Shown: positions 25,683-34,686, counted from the first letter of the stretch. The stretch: 64,000 bases of DNA from Ectobacillus funiculus (GCF_042429435.1 NZ_JBHMAF010000086.1), one strand, 5' to 3'. Notes: generated by a model not told the origin, from the letters alone. Program-made: numbers and translations.

Positions 25683-26744
25683 ATGACAAGCAACAAGCAG
25701 TTTGTTGGATATATTGGTACGTATACAAAAGAAGGCAGCAAGGGCATTTATAAATTTACTCTTGATACAGAGGCACGGACAATGAGCCAAGTTGAGCTAG
25801 CTGCAACATTGGACAACCCTACATATGTAACAATTAGCCAAGATAATCAATATTTATATTCTGTTGTGAAAGACGGTGACTTAGGCGGTGCAGCTGTCTA
25901 TTCCATCAACAGCGAAGCAAACACATTAGAGTTTGTAAATAAGCAACTTTTAGAAGGCGCCTCTCCATGCCATATCAGCGTTGATTCTAACAACAGCCAA
26001 ATTGTGACTGCAAATTATCATAAAGGAACAATTGAACTGTATGCAAGCAGCGAAGGCGGTGCATTAAATCCGGCTTCATCCATCGCCGAGCATCACGGCT
26101 CTGGTCCGAATGCAGCTCGACAAGAAAAGCCGCATGCGCATTACTCCGGCTTCACACCTGATGAAAAATACATTGTCGCAATCGATCTAGGAATTGATAA
26201 ACTGATCACATATGCAGTAAAAGAGGGTGCTTTATCCGAAGTACATGCATTGTCTGTAAAACCTGGAAGCGGCCCAAGACATTTGGCATTCCATCCTAAC
26301 GGTAAATACGCATACATCATGACTGAGCTTAGCTCAGAGGTTATCGCCCTTGCCTATAACGCAGAGGATGGCAGTTTCACTGAGCTACAATATATCTCTA
26401 CCATTCCCGCAGATTTCACGGAAAACAACCAAGGAAGCGCAATCCAACTTTCTGCGGACGGACGTTTCGTATACGCGGCAAACCGCGGCCATAACAGCAT
26501 TGCCATTTTCAGCGTAAACCAAGACTCTGGAGAGCTTACTTTCGTAGAGCGTACACACACAGAAGGAAACTGGCCGCGCGACTTCCGCATCGATCCAACA
26601 GGCGCCTTCCTTGTAGCTTCCAACGAAGAATCTGGAAATCTTGTGTTATTTGCAAGAAACGAACAAACAGGAACGTTGCAGCTGCTGCAATCAGACGTAC
26701 GTGTACCGAAGCCTGTATGTGTTGCATTTTTGCATACAGTCTAA
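25683..26744 (+). CDS. pgl: lactonase family protein (6-phosphogluconolactonase type)
   Basis: Seven-bladed beta-propeller lactonase (Pfam lactonase, B. subtilis YkgB type) predicted to hydrolyse 6-phosphogluconolactone. 353 aa from the ATG at 25683, with AAGGGAG upstream; the frame open from 25506 is AT-rich and not typical. Repeated blade motifs such as NPTYVTISQDNQYLYSV, SPCHISVDSNN, GPRHLAFHPNGKYAYI, NWPRDFRIDPTGAFLVA. The product feeds 6-phosphogluconate dehydrogenase, also in this window. A TATAAT at 25638-25643 may be its -10. Confidence 0.88.
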   Translation: MTSNKQFVGYIGTYTKEGSKGIYKFTLDTEARTMSQVELAATLDNPTYVTISQDNQYLYSVVKDGDLGGAAVYSINSEANTLEFVNKQLLEGASPCHISVDSNNSQIVTANYHKGTIELYASSEGGALNPASSIAEHHGSGPNAARQEKPHAHYSGFTPDEKYIVAIDLGIDKLITYAVKEGALSEVHALSVKPGSGPRHLAFHPNGKYAYIMTELSSEVIALAYNAEDGSFTELQYISTIPADFTENNQGSAIQLSADGRFVYAANRGHNSIAIFSVNQDSGELTFVERTHTEGNWPRDFRIDPTGAFLVASNEESGNLVLFARNEQTGTLQLLQSDVRVPKPVCVAFLHTV

Positions 26745-26762
26745 GAAAAGCGGACAAGGCCC
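26742..26762 (+). repeat. short motif shared with 3595-3615
   Basis: Begins with the pgl stop codon TAA and continues GAAAAGCGGACAAGGCCC, identical to 3595-3615. Confidence 0.5.
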
Positions 26763-26785
26763 GAAAAGTTATACTTTCTTATCTA

Positions 26786-26911
26786 ATAAGAAAACTCGCC
26801 AATTGGCGTTAGCAGAAGGCAGAGGTGTATAGCTGCACTTACACTGTATCCCTAAAATTTCCGACTACTTCGCATGGCTCCAGCTGGAAATGTATACTTT
26901 CCTACAGCAGA
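26786..26911 (+). repeat. dispersed repeat, copy 10
   Basis: TAAGAAAACTCGCC-aatt-GGCG, AGAGGTGTATAGCTGCACTTACACTG, GACTACTTCGCATGG and the GTATACTTTCCTACAG end. A stray 3' fragment (AAGTTATACTTTCTTATC, 26766-26783) precedes it. Confidence 0.8.
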
Positions 26912-26914
26912 ACA

Positions 26915-26946
26915 AAGTCCCCCTTCCATAGATAAAAGGGGGACTT
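26915..26946. terminator. bidirectional terminator between pgl and the DUF3231 gene
   Basis: Hairpin AAGTCCCCCTT ... AAGGGGGACTT. Confidence 0.75.
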
Positions 26947-26983
26947 CTTCATTCTGAAATCATAAATTGCTTGATAAAAACGT

Positions 26984-27970
26984 TTATTTAGTAAGTTGAT
27001 TTCGATCTTCAACCTGCGGTGGCTCCTCCATCCATCCATTTTTAATCATAATCTTCCCGCCTTCTTGAGCGAAAGCAAAAATATCTTTTCCAATAAAGGC
27101 CATTTTTGCCGGCAAATCGCTTCGCAAACTAAATGCACCTCCCAATGCATTACTTCCAAGTCCAAATGAGGCTAATAAACTTGTATTGTACATCATCAAT
27201 TTATCGGAAAACGGCGCCGTTTTTGACGCAGTTGCTTTACCGGCGTGAGTGGCTGGTGGTTCAATAAAACTTTGCCGTAAAAATTCACCCAGGTCCATTT
27301 CAATTTTTTCGGATAATTTCATTCCTTTGACAAGATACTTTTTCACATCTTCATTCGTAGCAACTTGCGCAAAGCCAATCATTAATTGCATCCCTACAAG
27401 GTTTGTTTCAATGGCATGATGGATGAGGGAAACTTCAACCGTATTTAAGGATCTCTTTTCATTAAACAAATTCAATCCACCCATATACTCTTTATCCCGC
27501 ACAAAACGAACTTCTGTTGGCATCGACACAAAAGGAGGACGTATCAAAACCCCCTTTTTCAGAAGAAATTGAGTTGATTGACTGTTCATCGCTTGGGACT
27601 CTGCAGTTAAACCTATAAAAAAATCTTCAATATCTTTTCGATAAGTCATACCTGTAAAAAGTGCATATAGACTCATTTCCACTTTCGTCATCAGATGCAG
27701 ATACATAATATCGTACATGTAATCATACAGCTTCGGAACACCTTTATGTACGTCACCTTCTGTAAAACCCATGGGAATGACTGTCCCTTCTTGCTGGAGA
27801 ATGCTTGTAATCGCCTCTACACTTAGGACAGCTCTGTCACAATGCAATTGCAGCAGTTGCTTCGCTTCATCATCAGCGTGCTCGATAAAATGTTCCAACA
27901 TCCTGATGATCATCGTTTTTTCTTGATAAGTCATCCACAAATTGGCCAATTCTGACGATGTGATAGGCAC
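26984..27970 (-). CDS. DUF3231 family protein
   Basis: 328 aa made of two similar helical halves, each starting like TSSELANLWMTYQEKTMIIRMLEHFIEHA (1-160) and SLNTVEVSLIHHAIETNLVGMQLMIGFAQVA (175-320). This matches DUF3231 proteins, which resemble spore-coat CotF-like helical bundles; function unknown. Start problem: the GTG used here has no ribosome site, whereas a strong AGGAGG (27996-28001) lies seven bases before an in-frame ACG codon at 27986-27988, adding six residues. True start may be that ACG, or an ATG lost by mutation. Confidence 0.75.
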   Translation of the reverse strand: MPITSSELANLWMTYQEKTMIIRMLEHFIEHADDEAKQLLQLHCDRAVLSVEAITSILQQEGTVIPMGFTEGDVHKGVPKLYDYMYDIMYLHLMTKVEMSLYALFTGMTYRKDIEDFFIGLTAESQAMNSQSTQFLLKKGVLIRPPFVSMPTEVRFVRDKEYMGGLNLFNEKRSLNTVEVSLIHHAIETNLVGMQLMIGFAQVATNEDVKKYLVKGMKLSEKIEMDLGEFLRQSFIEPPATHAGKATASKTAPFSDKLMMYNTSLLASFGLGSNALGGAFSLRSDLPAKMAFIGKDIFAFAQEGGKIMIKNGWMEEPPQVEDRNQLTK

Positions 27971-28066
27971 TTGACTTGATGTTGTCGTTCTATATCCTCC
28001 TATGTTTTATTTTCTTACTGTAACCACAAGGACACTATTTTATAAATAAACATTCCCTACAGCACA

Positions 28067-28100
28067 TCTATCTGGAAATTTATACTTTCCTACAGTGAAG
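28067..28100 (+). repeat. dispersed repeat, copy 11 (3' fragment)
   Basis: TATCTGGAAATTTATACTTTCCTACAGTGAAG only; it abuts the ldh terminator. Confidence 0.7.
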
Positions 28101-28101
28101 C

Positions 28102-28134
28102 AAAAACGGCAAGGATTTATCCCCTGCCGTTTTG
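28102..28134 (-). terminator. ldh terminator
   Basis: Minus-strand hairpin AACGGCA ... TGCCGTT followed by TTTGC; about 50 bp past the ldh stop. Confidence 0.7.
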
Positions 28135-28183
28135 TTGAATATATATGATGTTACAATAGTTATTGCGAGTAACAGCTTAACAT

Positions 28184-29128
28184 TTAAAGAATAGGAGCCA
28201 TCGTTTCTTTTAACACTTTAACAGAATGTGCAAATTGTTCTTTCTCTATCTCATTTAACTGAACCTCAATTATTTCTCTGACGCCCTCACGATTAATAAT
28301 AGCAGGTGCTCCAATATAAACATCGCTATGTCCATATTCACCATTTAAAAATACAGATACAGGCAGCACACTGTTTTCATTATTAAGTATCGCTTTTGTG
28401 ATCCGAACGAGAGACATTCCAATCCCATAGTACGTAGCACCTTTTCGCTCAATAATATGATATGCCGCATCACGTACATTCACAAAGATATTCTCCATGT
28501 GTTCCTTTGTAAACTCTCCTTTTCTTTTAAGAAAATCATCCAGCGGCTCAATTCCAATTGTAGAATGACTCCAAACAGGTAATTCAGTATCACCATGTTC
28601 TCCAATAATTAATGCATGCACACTTCTTGGATCTACATTGAAATAATCTCCTAGCATAAAGCGTAGGCGCGCTGAATCCAAAGTTGTTCCAGAACCGATC
28701 ACACGCTCCTTCGGCAGTCCAGATTCTTTCCAAGTGACATATGTTAGTATGTCTACTGGATTTGTAGCTACTAAGAAAATGCCGTTAAAGCCACTCTCCA
28801 TTACGTTTCGTACAATCTGTTTGAAAATATTAGTATTTTTCACCACTAAGTCTAGGCGTGTTTCACCGGGCTTTTGTGCTAATCCTGCAGTAATAACGAC
28901 CAAATCTGCCTGTTGGCAATCCTGGTAAGTGCCGTTCCACACTTTTGTTGGCTTAGGAGCAAACGGAATCCCATGATTGAGGTCCATTACCTCTCCCTCT
29001 GATTTAGCTTCATTCACATCTATTAAAACCATTTCTTCTGTAATTCCTTGATTAATCATGGAATACGCATAGCTGCATCCTACAGCCCCTGTTCCAATTA
29101 AAACAACACGATTGATTTTCTGATTCAT
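28184..29128 (-). CDS. ldh: L-lactate dehydrogenase
   Basis: NADH-dependent reduction of pyruvate to L-lactate. 314 aa. NAD-binding GTGAVGCSYAY near residue 13, active-site His in IIGEHGDTELPVWS, substrate Arg in KPGETRLDL. Start at 29128 with GGGAG nine bases upstream; an ATG three codons earlier abuts that site. Two Rex operators lie upstream, so expression should rise when NADH/NAD+ is high. Confidence 0.95.
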   Translation of the reverse strand: MNQKINRVVLIGTGAVGCSYAYSMINQGITEEMVLIDVNEAKSEGEVMDLNHGIPFAPKPTKVWNGTYQDCQQADLVVITAGLAQKPGETRLDLVVKNTNIFKQIVRNVMESGFNGIFLVATNPVDILTYVTWKESGLPKERVIGSGTTLDSARLRFMLGDYFNVDPRSVHALIIGEHGDTELPVWSHSTIGIEPLDDFLKRKGEFTKEHMENIFVNVRDAAYHIIERKGATYYGIGMSLVRITKAILNNENSVLPVSVFLNGEYGHSDVYIGAPAIINREGVREIIEVQLNEIEKEQFAHSVKVLKETMAPIL

Positions 29129-29208
29129 TTTCAACATCTCCCTCGCGTAAATTTGTAAGGAAAATTCTCTTACTATTGTAGCGATAAGTTTTAATATTTG
29201 ATACGTTG

Positions 29209-29214
29209 ATTATA
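29209..29214 (-). promoter_or_regulatory. ldh -10 box
   Basis: TATAAT on the minus strand about 80 bp upstream of the start codon. The -35 region is poor and overlaps the proximal Rex box. Confidence 0.5.
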
Positions 29215-29223
29215 TATTAAAAC

Positions 29224-29240
29224 TTGTGAAATTTTTCACA
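29224..29240. promoter_or_regulatory. Rex operator 1
   Basis: TTGTGAAATTTTTCACA, matching the Rex (redox-sensing repressor) consensus TTGTGAAnnnnTTCACAA except the last base. Overlaps the ldh -35 region. Confidence 0.8.
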
Positions 29241-29255
29241 TAAACATTGACTTAT

Positions 29256-29272
29256 TTGTGAACTTTTTCACA
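29256..29272. promoter_or_regulatory. Rex operator 2
   Basis: TTGTGAACTTTTTCACA, 32 bp (three helical turns) from operator 1, so two Rex dimers could bind the same DNA face. Confidence 0.78.
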
Positions 29273-29292
29273 TTTATAACTATAAAAACGTT

Positions 29293-29430
29293 TTAAAGAA
29301 AACTCGCCGATTGGCGAGCCCTGTCTTTGGGCGAAAACAGAGGCGTAGTTGCCCTTATACTGTATTCCTAAAATTTTCGACTACGTCGAGTTCACTTCCA
29401 GCTGGAAATTTATACTTTCCTACGGTGAAA
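29293..29430 (+). repeat. dispersed repeat, copy 12
   Basis: Full-length copy, one of the closest to consensus: TTAAAGAAAACTCGCC-gatt-GGCGAG ... GGCGTAG ... GACTACGTCGAG ... GGAAATTTATACTTTCCTACGGTG. Confidence 0.88.
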
Positions 29431-29457
29431 AAACCACCTCCCCTTAATGGGAGATGG
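29428..29457 (-). terminator. nasC terminator overlapping its stop codon
   Basis: Minus-strand stem CCATCTCCC-attaa-GGGGAGGTGG then TTTTTT. The stop codon (29446-29444) lies in the loop/stem, so the last sense codons form the left arm. Confidence 0.75.
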
Positions 29458-31594
29458 CTTCTACTACTGGACTTATTTTCACTGCACTTGCTTTAAATCC
29501 AGGCATTCTACATGTCGGATCCAAGTCCTTTGGAATTAAAAAATTTACATTTTGTGAATCAGCCCAATGAAATGGAACAAACACTGTATCCTGCCTAATC
29601 TTATCAGACCACTGGCTTCTGACCACAATGCTTCCGCGCCGTGATTCTACTTTTACAAGGCTCTGATCCTGTATATTATATTTCATCGCTGTTGCCGGAT
29701 GAATTTCCATAAACGATTCGAAGTTTCTCGCTGCAAGCGACGAGCTTTTTCTCGTTTGTACACCTGTTAAATAGTGTGACATAACGCGTCCTGTTGTTAA
29801 ATAAAGCGGAAACTCTCCATCTGGTTTTTCTTTCGGAACAACTGAGTTGTTTGAAACAGCAACCATTACCGCTTTGCCATCCGGATGGGCGAACGATTCT
29901 TCAAACAATCGCTTCGTTCCCGGATGTTCTGGATCCGGACAAGGCCATAAAATGCCGTTTTCCTTACGCAGACGATCGTACGTGATGCCGGAATAATCTG
30001 CAAGCCCCCCACGGCTCGCTATCCGTAATTCATTAAAAATCTCCTCGGCAGATGAGAACGAGAAGTATTCTCCCTTACCAAGCACTTTAGCAATATCGCA
30101 AAGAATTTGCCAATCGTGTCTCGTTTCCCCGGGACAAGGCTTGCTTGCTTCCCGAAGCGTAACACGTCCTTCTACGTTCGTCATCGTTCCTTCGTCTTCT
30201 AAGTAGGAGGAAGCCGGCAAAATCAAATCTGCTAATCTCGCAGTCTCAGAAATAAATAGATCAACCGCCACGAAAAACTTTAATTTTTGTAACGCCTCCT
30301 GCACAAGATGGGCATTCGGATTGGACACAATTGGATTAGAGCACATCAGCAGCATACCAGTAATCTCACCGCTATGAACCTTTTCCATCATTTCATACGC
30401 CGAAACGCCTTTTCTTGGTAAATCTTCAGCACGGACACCCCATACATCTGCAATGTACGCACGGTGCTCTTCATTTTCAATCAAACGGTAACCTGGAAGC
30501 TGGTCTGCCTTTTGACCGTGCTCCCTTGCTCCTTGACCATTACTTTGACCGGTTACAGCTCCATAACCGCAATACGGCTTACCCATTTTACCCGTAGCAA
30601 GCAGAATATTGAGAAAATTACGAACAGCAGCGGAGCCATCTGTTTGCTGTTCAACTCCTCTTGCTGTAAAAATCATCCCTGTTTCTTCACGTCCGAAGAT
30701 TCCGCCTGCCTTGCGAATTTGCTCAACTGGTACGCCTGTTAACTCCGCAATTTCATCCATATCTAGTGCGGCAACATGCTCCGCTACCTCATCAAATCCT
30801 TTTACACGCTCACGAACAAACGCTTCATCTACTAAACCTTCCTCGATAATGACTTTTAATAACCCGTTAGCTAAAGCCGCATCTGCGCCCGGCTTTACCT
30901 TTAAATGCAGGTCTGCCATTTTCGTTGTCGCTGTTTCCCTCGGGTCAATTGCAATAATATACGCACCGTTTTCCTTCGCTCTTTCAAAGTATGGCATCAT
31001 TGTTGGCTGACATTCAGCAATATTTGTCCCTGCCAAAATAATGCAGCGTACATTCGAAATCTCAGACATACTGTTGGTGAATCCTCGGTCCATACCAAAC
31101 GTTTGGCTTGCAGCGGATGCAGCCGCCGACATACAAAGTCTTCCATTATAATCAATATATTTGGTTTGCAAGGCAACACGAGCAAATTTCCCTAGCAAAT
31201 ACGCCTCTTCATTTGTAATCGATGCGCTGCCGTACACCGCTAGCGCATCATTGCCATCTTCAGCTTGAATACTTGTAAAGTTCTCGCGTATCTTCTCAAG
31301 CGCCTGCTCCCACGAAATGCGGACAAATTCACCATTTACCTTTAGTAACGGATACGTAACCCGATCGCTGTGCAAAGCATGCTGATGTGCATTCATCCCT
31401 TTAATACATAAACGCCCCTCAGAAGTTGGATTGTCTTTTCCGATTGTTTTGTACTGCTTGCGCGATACAATCGACTGCTCAATCAACTGCATTTTGCATT
31501 GCATGCTGCAATATGGACATTGTGTATCGTACACACGCTCCGTTTCCGCTTCTTGCTGCCTAGATCGGAAATACTTTAATAACAATTCCGTCAT
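29444..31594 (-). CDS. nasC: assimilatory nitrate reductase catalytic subunit
   Basis: Molybdopterin enzyme reducing nitrate to nitrite for nitrogen assimilation. 716 aa. N-terminal [4Fe-4S] ligands Cys26, 29, 33 and 63 (CPYCSMQC...RLCIKG); MGD-binding motifs GTNIAECQPT and GAVTGQSNGQGAREHG; C-terminal dinucleotide-binding domain with YLTTGRVMSHYLTGVQTRKS. It starts 20 bp after nasD. NasB, the electron-transfer subunit of B. subtilis, is not in the window. Confidence 0.93.
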   Translation of the reverse strand: MTELLLKYFRSRQQEAETERVYDTQCPYCSMQCKMQLIEQSIVSRKQYKTIGKDNPTSEGRLCIKGMNAHQHALHSDRVTYPLLKVNGEFVRISWEQALEKIRENFTSIQAEDGNDALAVYGSASITNEEAYLLGKFARVALQTKYIDYNGRLCMSAAASAASQTFGMDRGFTNSMSEISNVRCIILAGTNIAECQPTMMPYFERAKENGAYIIAIDPRETATTKMADLHLKVKPGADAALANGLLKVIIEEGLVDEAFVRERVKGFDEVAEHVAALDMDEIAELTGVPVEQIRKAGGIFGREETGMIFTARGVEQQTDGSAAVRNFLNILLATGKMGKPYCGYGAVTGQSNGQGAREHGQKADQLPGYRLIENEEHRAYIADVWGVRAEDLPRKGVSAYEMMEKVHSGEITGMLLMCSNPIVSNPNAHLVQEALQKLKFFVAVDLFISETARLADLILPASSYLEDEGTMTNVEGRVTLREASKPCPGETRHDWQILCDIAKVLGKGEYFSFSSAEEIFNELRIASRGGLADYSGITYDRLRKENGILWPCPDPEHPGTKRLFEESFAHPDGKAVMVAVSNNSVVPKEKPDGEFPLYLTTGRVMSHYLTGVQTRKSSSLAARNFESFMEIHPATAMKYNIQDQSLVKVESRRGSIVVRSQWSDKIRQDTVFVPFHWADSQNVNFLIPKDLDPTCRMPGFKASAVKISPVVEAISH

Positions 31595-31614
31595 AACTCT
31601 CCATCCTTTCTTGC

Positions 31615-33975
31615 TTATGAGTAGCTTTTACTTGATGTTTTTTGGTAATAAGCTGCATCTGCTTCTAGCCGCTCCAGCAATTGTCGACGAAGCTCTCTAT
31701 CAAACAACACTTCCCTCACGTGTATGATGCCAACTCGGTCAAGCCATTGCCATGTGCGCTCCAAATAATTGGCTGTCTCTCGGTAATATTGAATAAAACC
31801 GCTGATAATTCCAACTGCCTCCTCATTCGTCTCCGCAACACAAAGCAATTGTCCGCTGCGCACATTACGCCCGCTGCTGCCGCCAACGTAGATTTCCCAG
31901 CCTCTGTCTATCCCCATAATGCCGATATCCTTCGTTGTCGAGCCCGCTCCATTATGCATACAGGCTGACACACCTATTTTAATTCGATAAGGTGTTGTCA
32001 CAAATTCTGCTTGCTTTTCTAACAGAACAGCTAGCTCCAAAGCCTTATCCTTCTCACATTGACAGACATGTTCACCGATACATGTTTTTACATTTTGCAC
32101 CATATTTCCATATGTCGCGCTTAATGGCATATCTAACTCAGCCCAGACGCTCGTTAAATCCTCTTGCTTCACACCCATCAACAGAATGCGCTGCTCACTC
32201 GTTATCGCTACATTCGCAATCTGATATCTTTCCGCTACATCAGCAATTTTCCGTAATTGATCTGCTGTTGTTAAGCCCCCGTACATTTGCGGAACAATGG
32301 AGTACGTGCCGTCACTTTGTACAATCGCATTCATCTGTTTGTTCATGTATAAAACTTCACGTTTGATTTCGTACTCTGGGTCAATCATTCCTAAATAATA
32401 CTGCAAAGCAGGACGGCAAACAGAACAGCCTTCGCTATCCTTCCAATGAAGCTCCTTCATGACCTCTTTCACAGACACAAGACCACGCAGCTGCATCTCC
32501 TGCACAACTTCATCCTCAGTAAGCGCCGTACAAGGGCACATTGGTTTTTTCTCGATTACTTCTTCAAAGTCATCACTTTGTATATATGCCAATAAGTCAG
32601 CCACCAAAGGCTTACACCCGCCGCAAGAGCCCGAAGCCTTCGTACAGGCTTTAATCTCTTCAACCGTTGTTAATCCCTTTGTTTGAACCGCTTCAATAAT
32701 GCTGCCCTTTGAAACACCATTACAATTACAAATAATGCTGCTGTGAGCCATCTGTGCAACCTCATTGCCACCGCCGCTTGATGACTGAAGAAGAGATACT
32801 TTATCCGTATCAGACACATCTCGTTGTTTCACAATAATATCAAGCAGTTTTGTACCATCCTTCGTATCGCCAAATAATACAGCACCGATCATTTTATCCT
32901 CACGGAACACGGCCTTTTTATAAATACCGTCTGCTGCATTATGAATCGTAACAGCCTTCGCCGTTTCATCCTCTATAAACTGGCCAACCGAAAACACATC
33001 AACACCGGATATTTTCAGCTGCGTCGAAAGAACAGAGCCTTCATATCCCTCTGAATCGATTCCACAAATACGCTTAGCTAATATCTTCCCTTGCTCATAC
33101 AGCGGCTTTACAAGTCCATACACCATTCCTCGGTGTTCGACACATTCGCCGACTGCATATACATTTGGTACACTTGTTTCCAAATAGTCGTTAACGACAA
33201 TCGCTCTGTTTACTTCTATCCCACTCTCTTGCGCCAGCTGTACATTCGGCCTTACTCCGACAGCCATGACAACCAAGTCAGCTTCTACCTCTGTTCCATC
33301 CTTAAAAACAAGCCGCTCTACCCGGTCTTCCCCTGCAATCTCTGCTGTGTGCTTTTCCAGAAGAAACTTCATCCCTTGCGCTTCCAGCTCCGCCTGCAGC
33401 ATTTTCGCCGCTGTTCGATCAAGCTGCCTTTCCATCAGGTAGTCAGCAATGTGAACAACGTGCACATCCATTCCAAGGTTTAACAGTCCTCTCGCAGCCT
33501 CCAGCCCTAATAATCCGCCGCCAATAACAACCGCTTTTTTATACTGTTTTGCTGTTTCCACCATCGTTTGGCAGTCTTCAATCGTTCGAAACGCAATAAC
33601 TCCGTCCTTGTCAGCTCCTGGGAGCGGAAGCATAAATGGAACCGATCCTGTTGCTAAAATAAGAATATCGTACGGTACTTGTTGATCTTGATCTGTCTTA
33701 ATCACTTTCTTCTCAGTATCAATTGCAGCAACTGTTTCCCCGCTAAACAACTGAATGTTGTTCTGCTCATACCAATTGCGGTCATTGATAACAATATCTG
33801 CAACCGATGTGCTGCCTTGTAGCACAGTCGATAATAAAATTCGATTATAGTTTACATGCGGTTCGCTGCCGAAAATCGTAATCTCAAAGGCATCTGGATT
33901 ATGTTGTAAAATTTCCTCAATGCAACGAACACCCGCCATTCCGTTCCCTACTAATACTAGCTTTTGTTTGTGCAT
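31615..33975 (-). CDS. nasD: nitrite reductase large subunit (NasD family), siroheme site altered
   Basis: NAD(P)H-dependent nitrite reductase, 786 aa. FAD/NAD domains (LVLVGNGMAGVRC; GGGLLGLEAARGL), two BFD-like [2Fe-2S] segments (ICNCNG...SCGGC; CPC...CSVC), then the C-terminal siroheme/[4Fe-4S] domain. In that domain the first pair is present (Cys632, Cys638) and Cys672 begins the second, but the expected last ligand is Gly676: CMHNG in place of the usual CPRNC. An extra Cys640 (CQCEKD) is nearby. Flavin, NAD and BFD parts match B. subtilis NasD closely. NasE is not adjacent. ATG start; a TnrA/GlnR box lies about 100 bp upstream. Confidence 0.88.
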   Translation of the reverse strand: MHKQKLVLVGNGMAGVRCIEEILQHNPDAFEITIFGSEPHVNYNRILLSTVLQGSTSVADIVINDRNWYEQNNIQLFSGETVAAIDTEKKVIKTDQDQQVPYDILILATGSVPFMLPLPGADKDGVIAFRTIEDCQTMVETAKQYKKAVVIGGGLLGLEAARGLLNLGMDVHVVHIADYLMERQLDRTAAKMLQAELEAQGMKFLLEKHTAEIAGEDRVERLVFKDGTEVEADLVVMAVGVRPNVQLAQESGIEVNRAIVVNDYLETSVPNVYAVGECVEHRGMVYGLVKPLYEQGKILAKRICGIDSEGYEGSVLSTQLKISGVDVFSVGQFIEDETAKAVTIHNAADGIYKKAVFREDKMIGAVLFGDTKDGTKLLDIIVKQRDVSDTDKVSLLQSSSGGGNEVAQMAHSSIICNCNGVSKGSIIEAVQTKGLTTVEEIKACTKASGSCGGCKPLVADLLAYIQSDDFEEVIEKKPMCPCTALTEDEVVQEMQLRGLVSVKEVMKELHWKDSEGCSVCRPALQYYLGMIDPEYEIKREVLYMNKQMNAIVQSDGTYSIVPQMYGGLTTADQLRKIADVAERYQIANVAITSEQRILLMGVKQEDLTSVWAELDMPLSATYGNMVQNVKTCIGEHVCQCEKDKALELAVLLEKQAEFVTTPYRIKIGVSACMHNGAGSTTKDIGIMGIDRGWEIYVGGSSGRNVRSGQLLCVAETNEEAVGIISGFIQYYRETANYLERTWQWLDRVGIIHVREVLFDRELRRQLLERLEADAAYYQKTSSKSYS

Positions 33976-34066
33976 GTCAAAACCTCCGGCAAGTTATGAG
34001 AAATTGTCAATAAAACTTTGCATGCTTCTTATTATTTCATAAAACGCAGGGAAATGGAATCTTTAA

Positions 34067-34083
34067 TGTTATAATTTCTAACA
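34067..34083. promoter_or_regulatory. TnrA/GlnR box upstream of nasD
   Basis: TGTTATAATTTCTAACA fits the TnrA/GlnR consensus TGTnA-n7-TnACA exactly. It lies 92 bp upstream of nasD, consistent with nitrogen-limitation control of nitrate assimilation. The rest of 33976-34355 is AT-rich with no other gene. Confidence 0.75.
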
Positions 34084-34355
34084 TTAAAGTTACATAAAAA
34101 CTATTTGATTTTTCTTCTCGTTCATGTATAATACCTTCCTTTCGACAAAGAACCAATCTCTTTTATAAATACATCAAGGTAAAAATTCACCTTTTCATTG
34201 TAAAATTTGTGTATCCCTCTTAATTCCGACAGAAAAAGACGAAAAATAAACGTTATGTTTTCTTACATTACACGTGACAAAAGTGAACATTTTATAGTAT
34301 TCTTAACACAACAAACAGCAGGCATACAAATTCAAACACAACCGGAGGTATCGCA

Positions 34356-34436
34356 ATGAAACGTATCAACTTATTCTCATTCATTATCTTACTTGGAAGA
34401 ATCGCCTTCTCTAAAAAGTATAGTGTAGGTTGGTAA
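34356..34436 (+). CDS. putative 26-aa peptide
   Basis: ATG preceded by an excellent CCGGAGG seven bases upstream; 26 codons to TAA. Hydrophobic N-terminal part (INLFSFIILLG) then a basic tail (RIAFSKKYSVGW). Divergent from nasD. Could be a small membrane peptide or leader peptide. I do not recognise it; the ribosome site is the evidence. Confidence 0.4.
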   Translation: MKRINLFSFIILLGRIAFSKKYSVGW

Positions 34437-34451
34437 TTACTCGTTTACACA

Positions 34452-34584
34452 TAAAGAAAACACGCTGATTGGCGAGCCCTGCCCTTGTGTGAGGACAGAG
34501 ACGTAGCCCTACTTTATTCCTACAATTTCTCACTACATCGAATGGTCTTCTAGCTAGAAATTTATACTTCCTTAAAATGTAAAA
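34452..34584 (+). repeat. dispersed repeat, copy 13
   Basis: TAAAGAAAACACGCTGATTGGCGAGCC, GTGTGAGGACAGAGACGTAG, CACTACATCGAATGG, AGCTAGAAATTTATACTTCCTTAAAATGT. Confidence 0.83.
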
Positions 34585-34588
34585 AATA

Positions 34589-34627
34589 GCAAGAGAAAAG
34601 ACGGACATTGTCCGCCTTTTCTCTTGC
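34589..34627 (-). terminator. terminator of the M50 peptidase gene
   Basis: Stem GCAAGAGAAAAG-a-CGGAC / GTCCG-c-CTTTTCTCTTGC, 60 bp after the stop at 34687. Confidence 0.7.
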
Positions 34628-34686
34628 GTATTCTCTAACAAAACTGCGAATCTTCTTTTTTAACAATTTCTTTTTTCCTGCACAAC

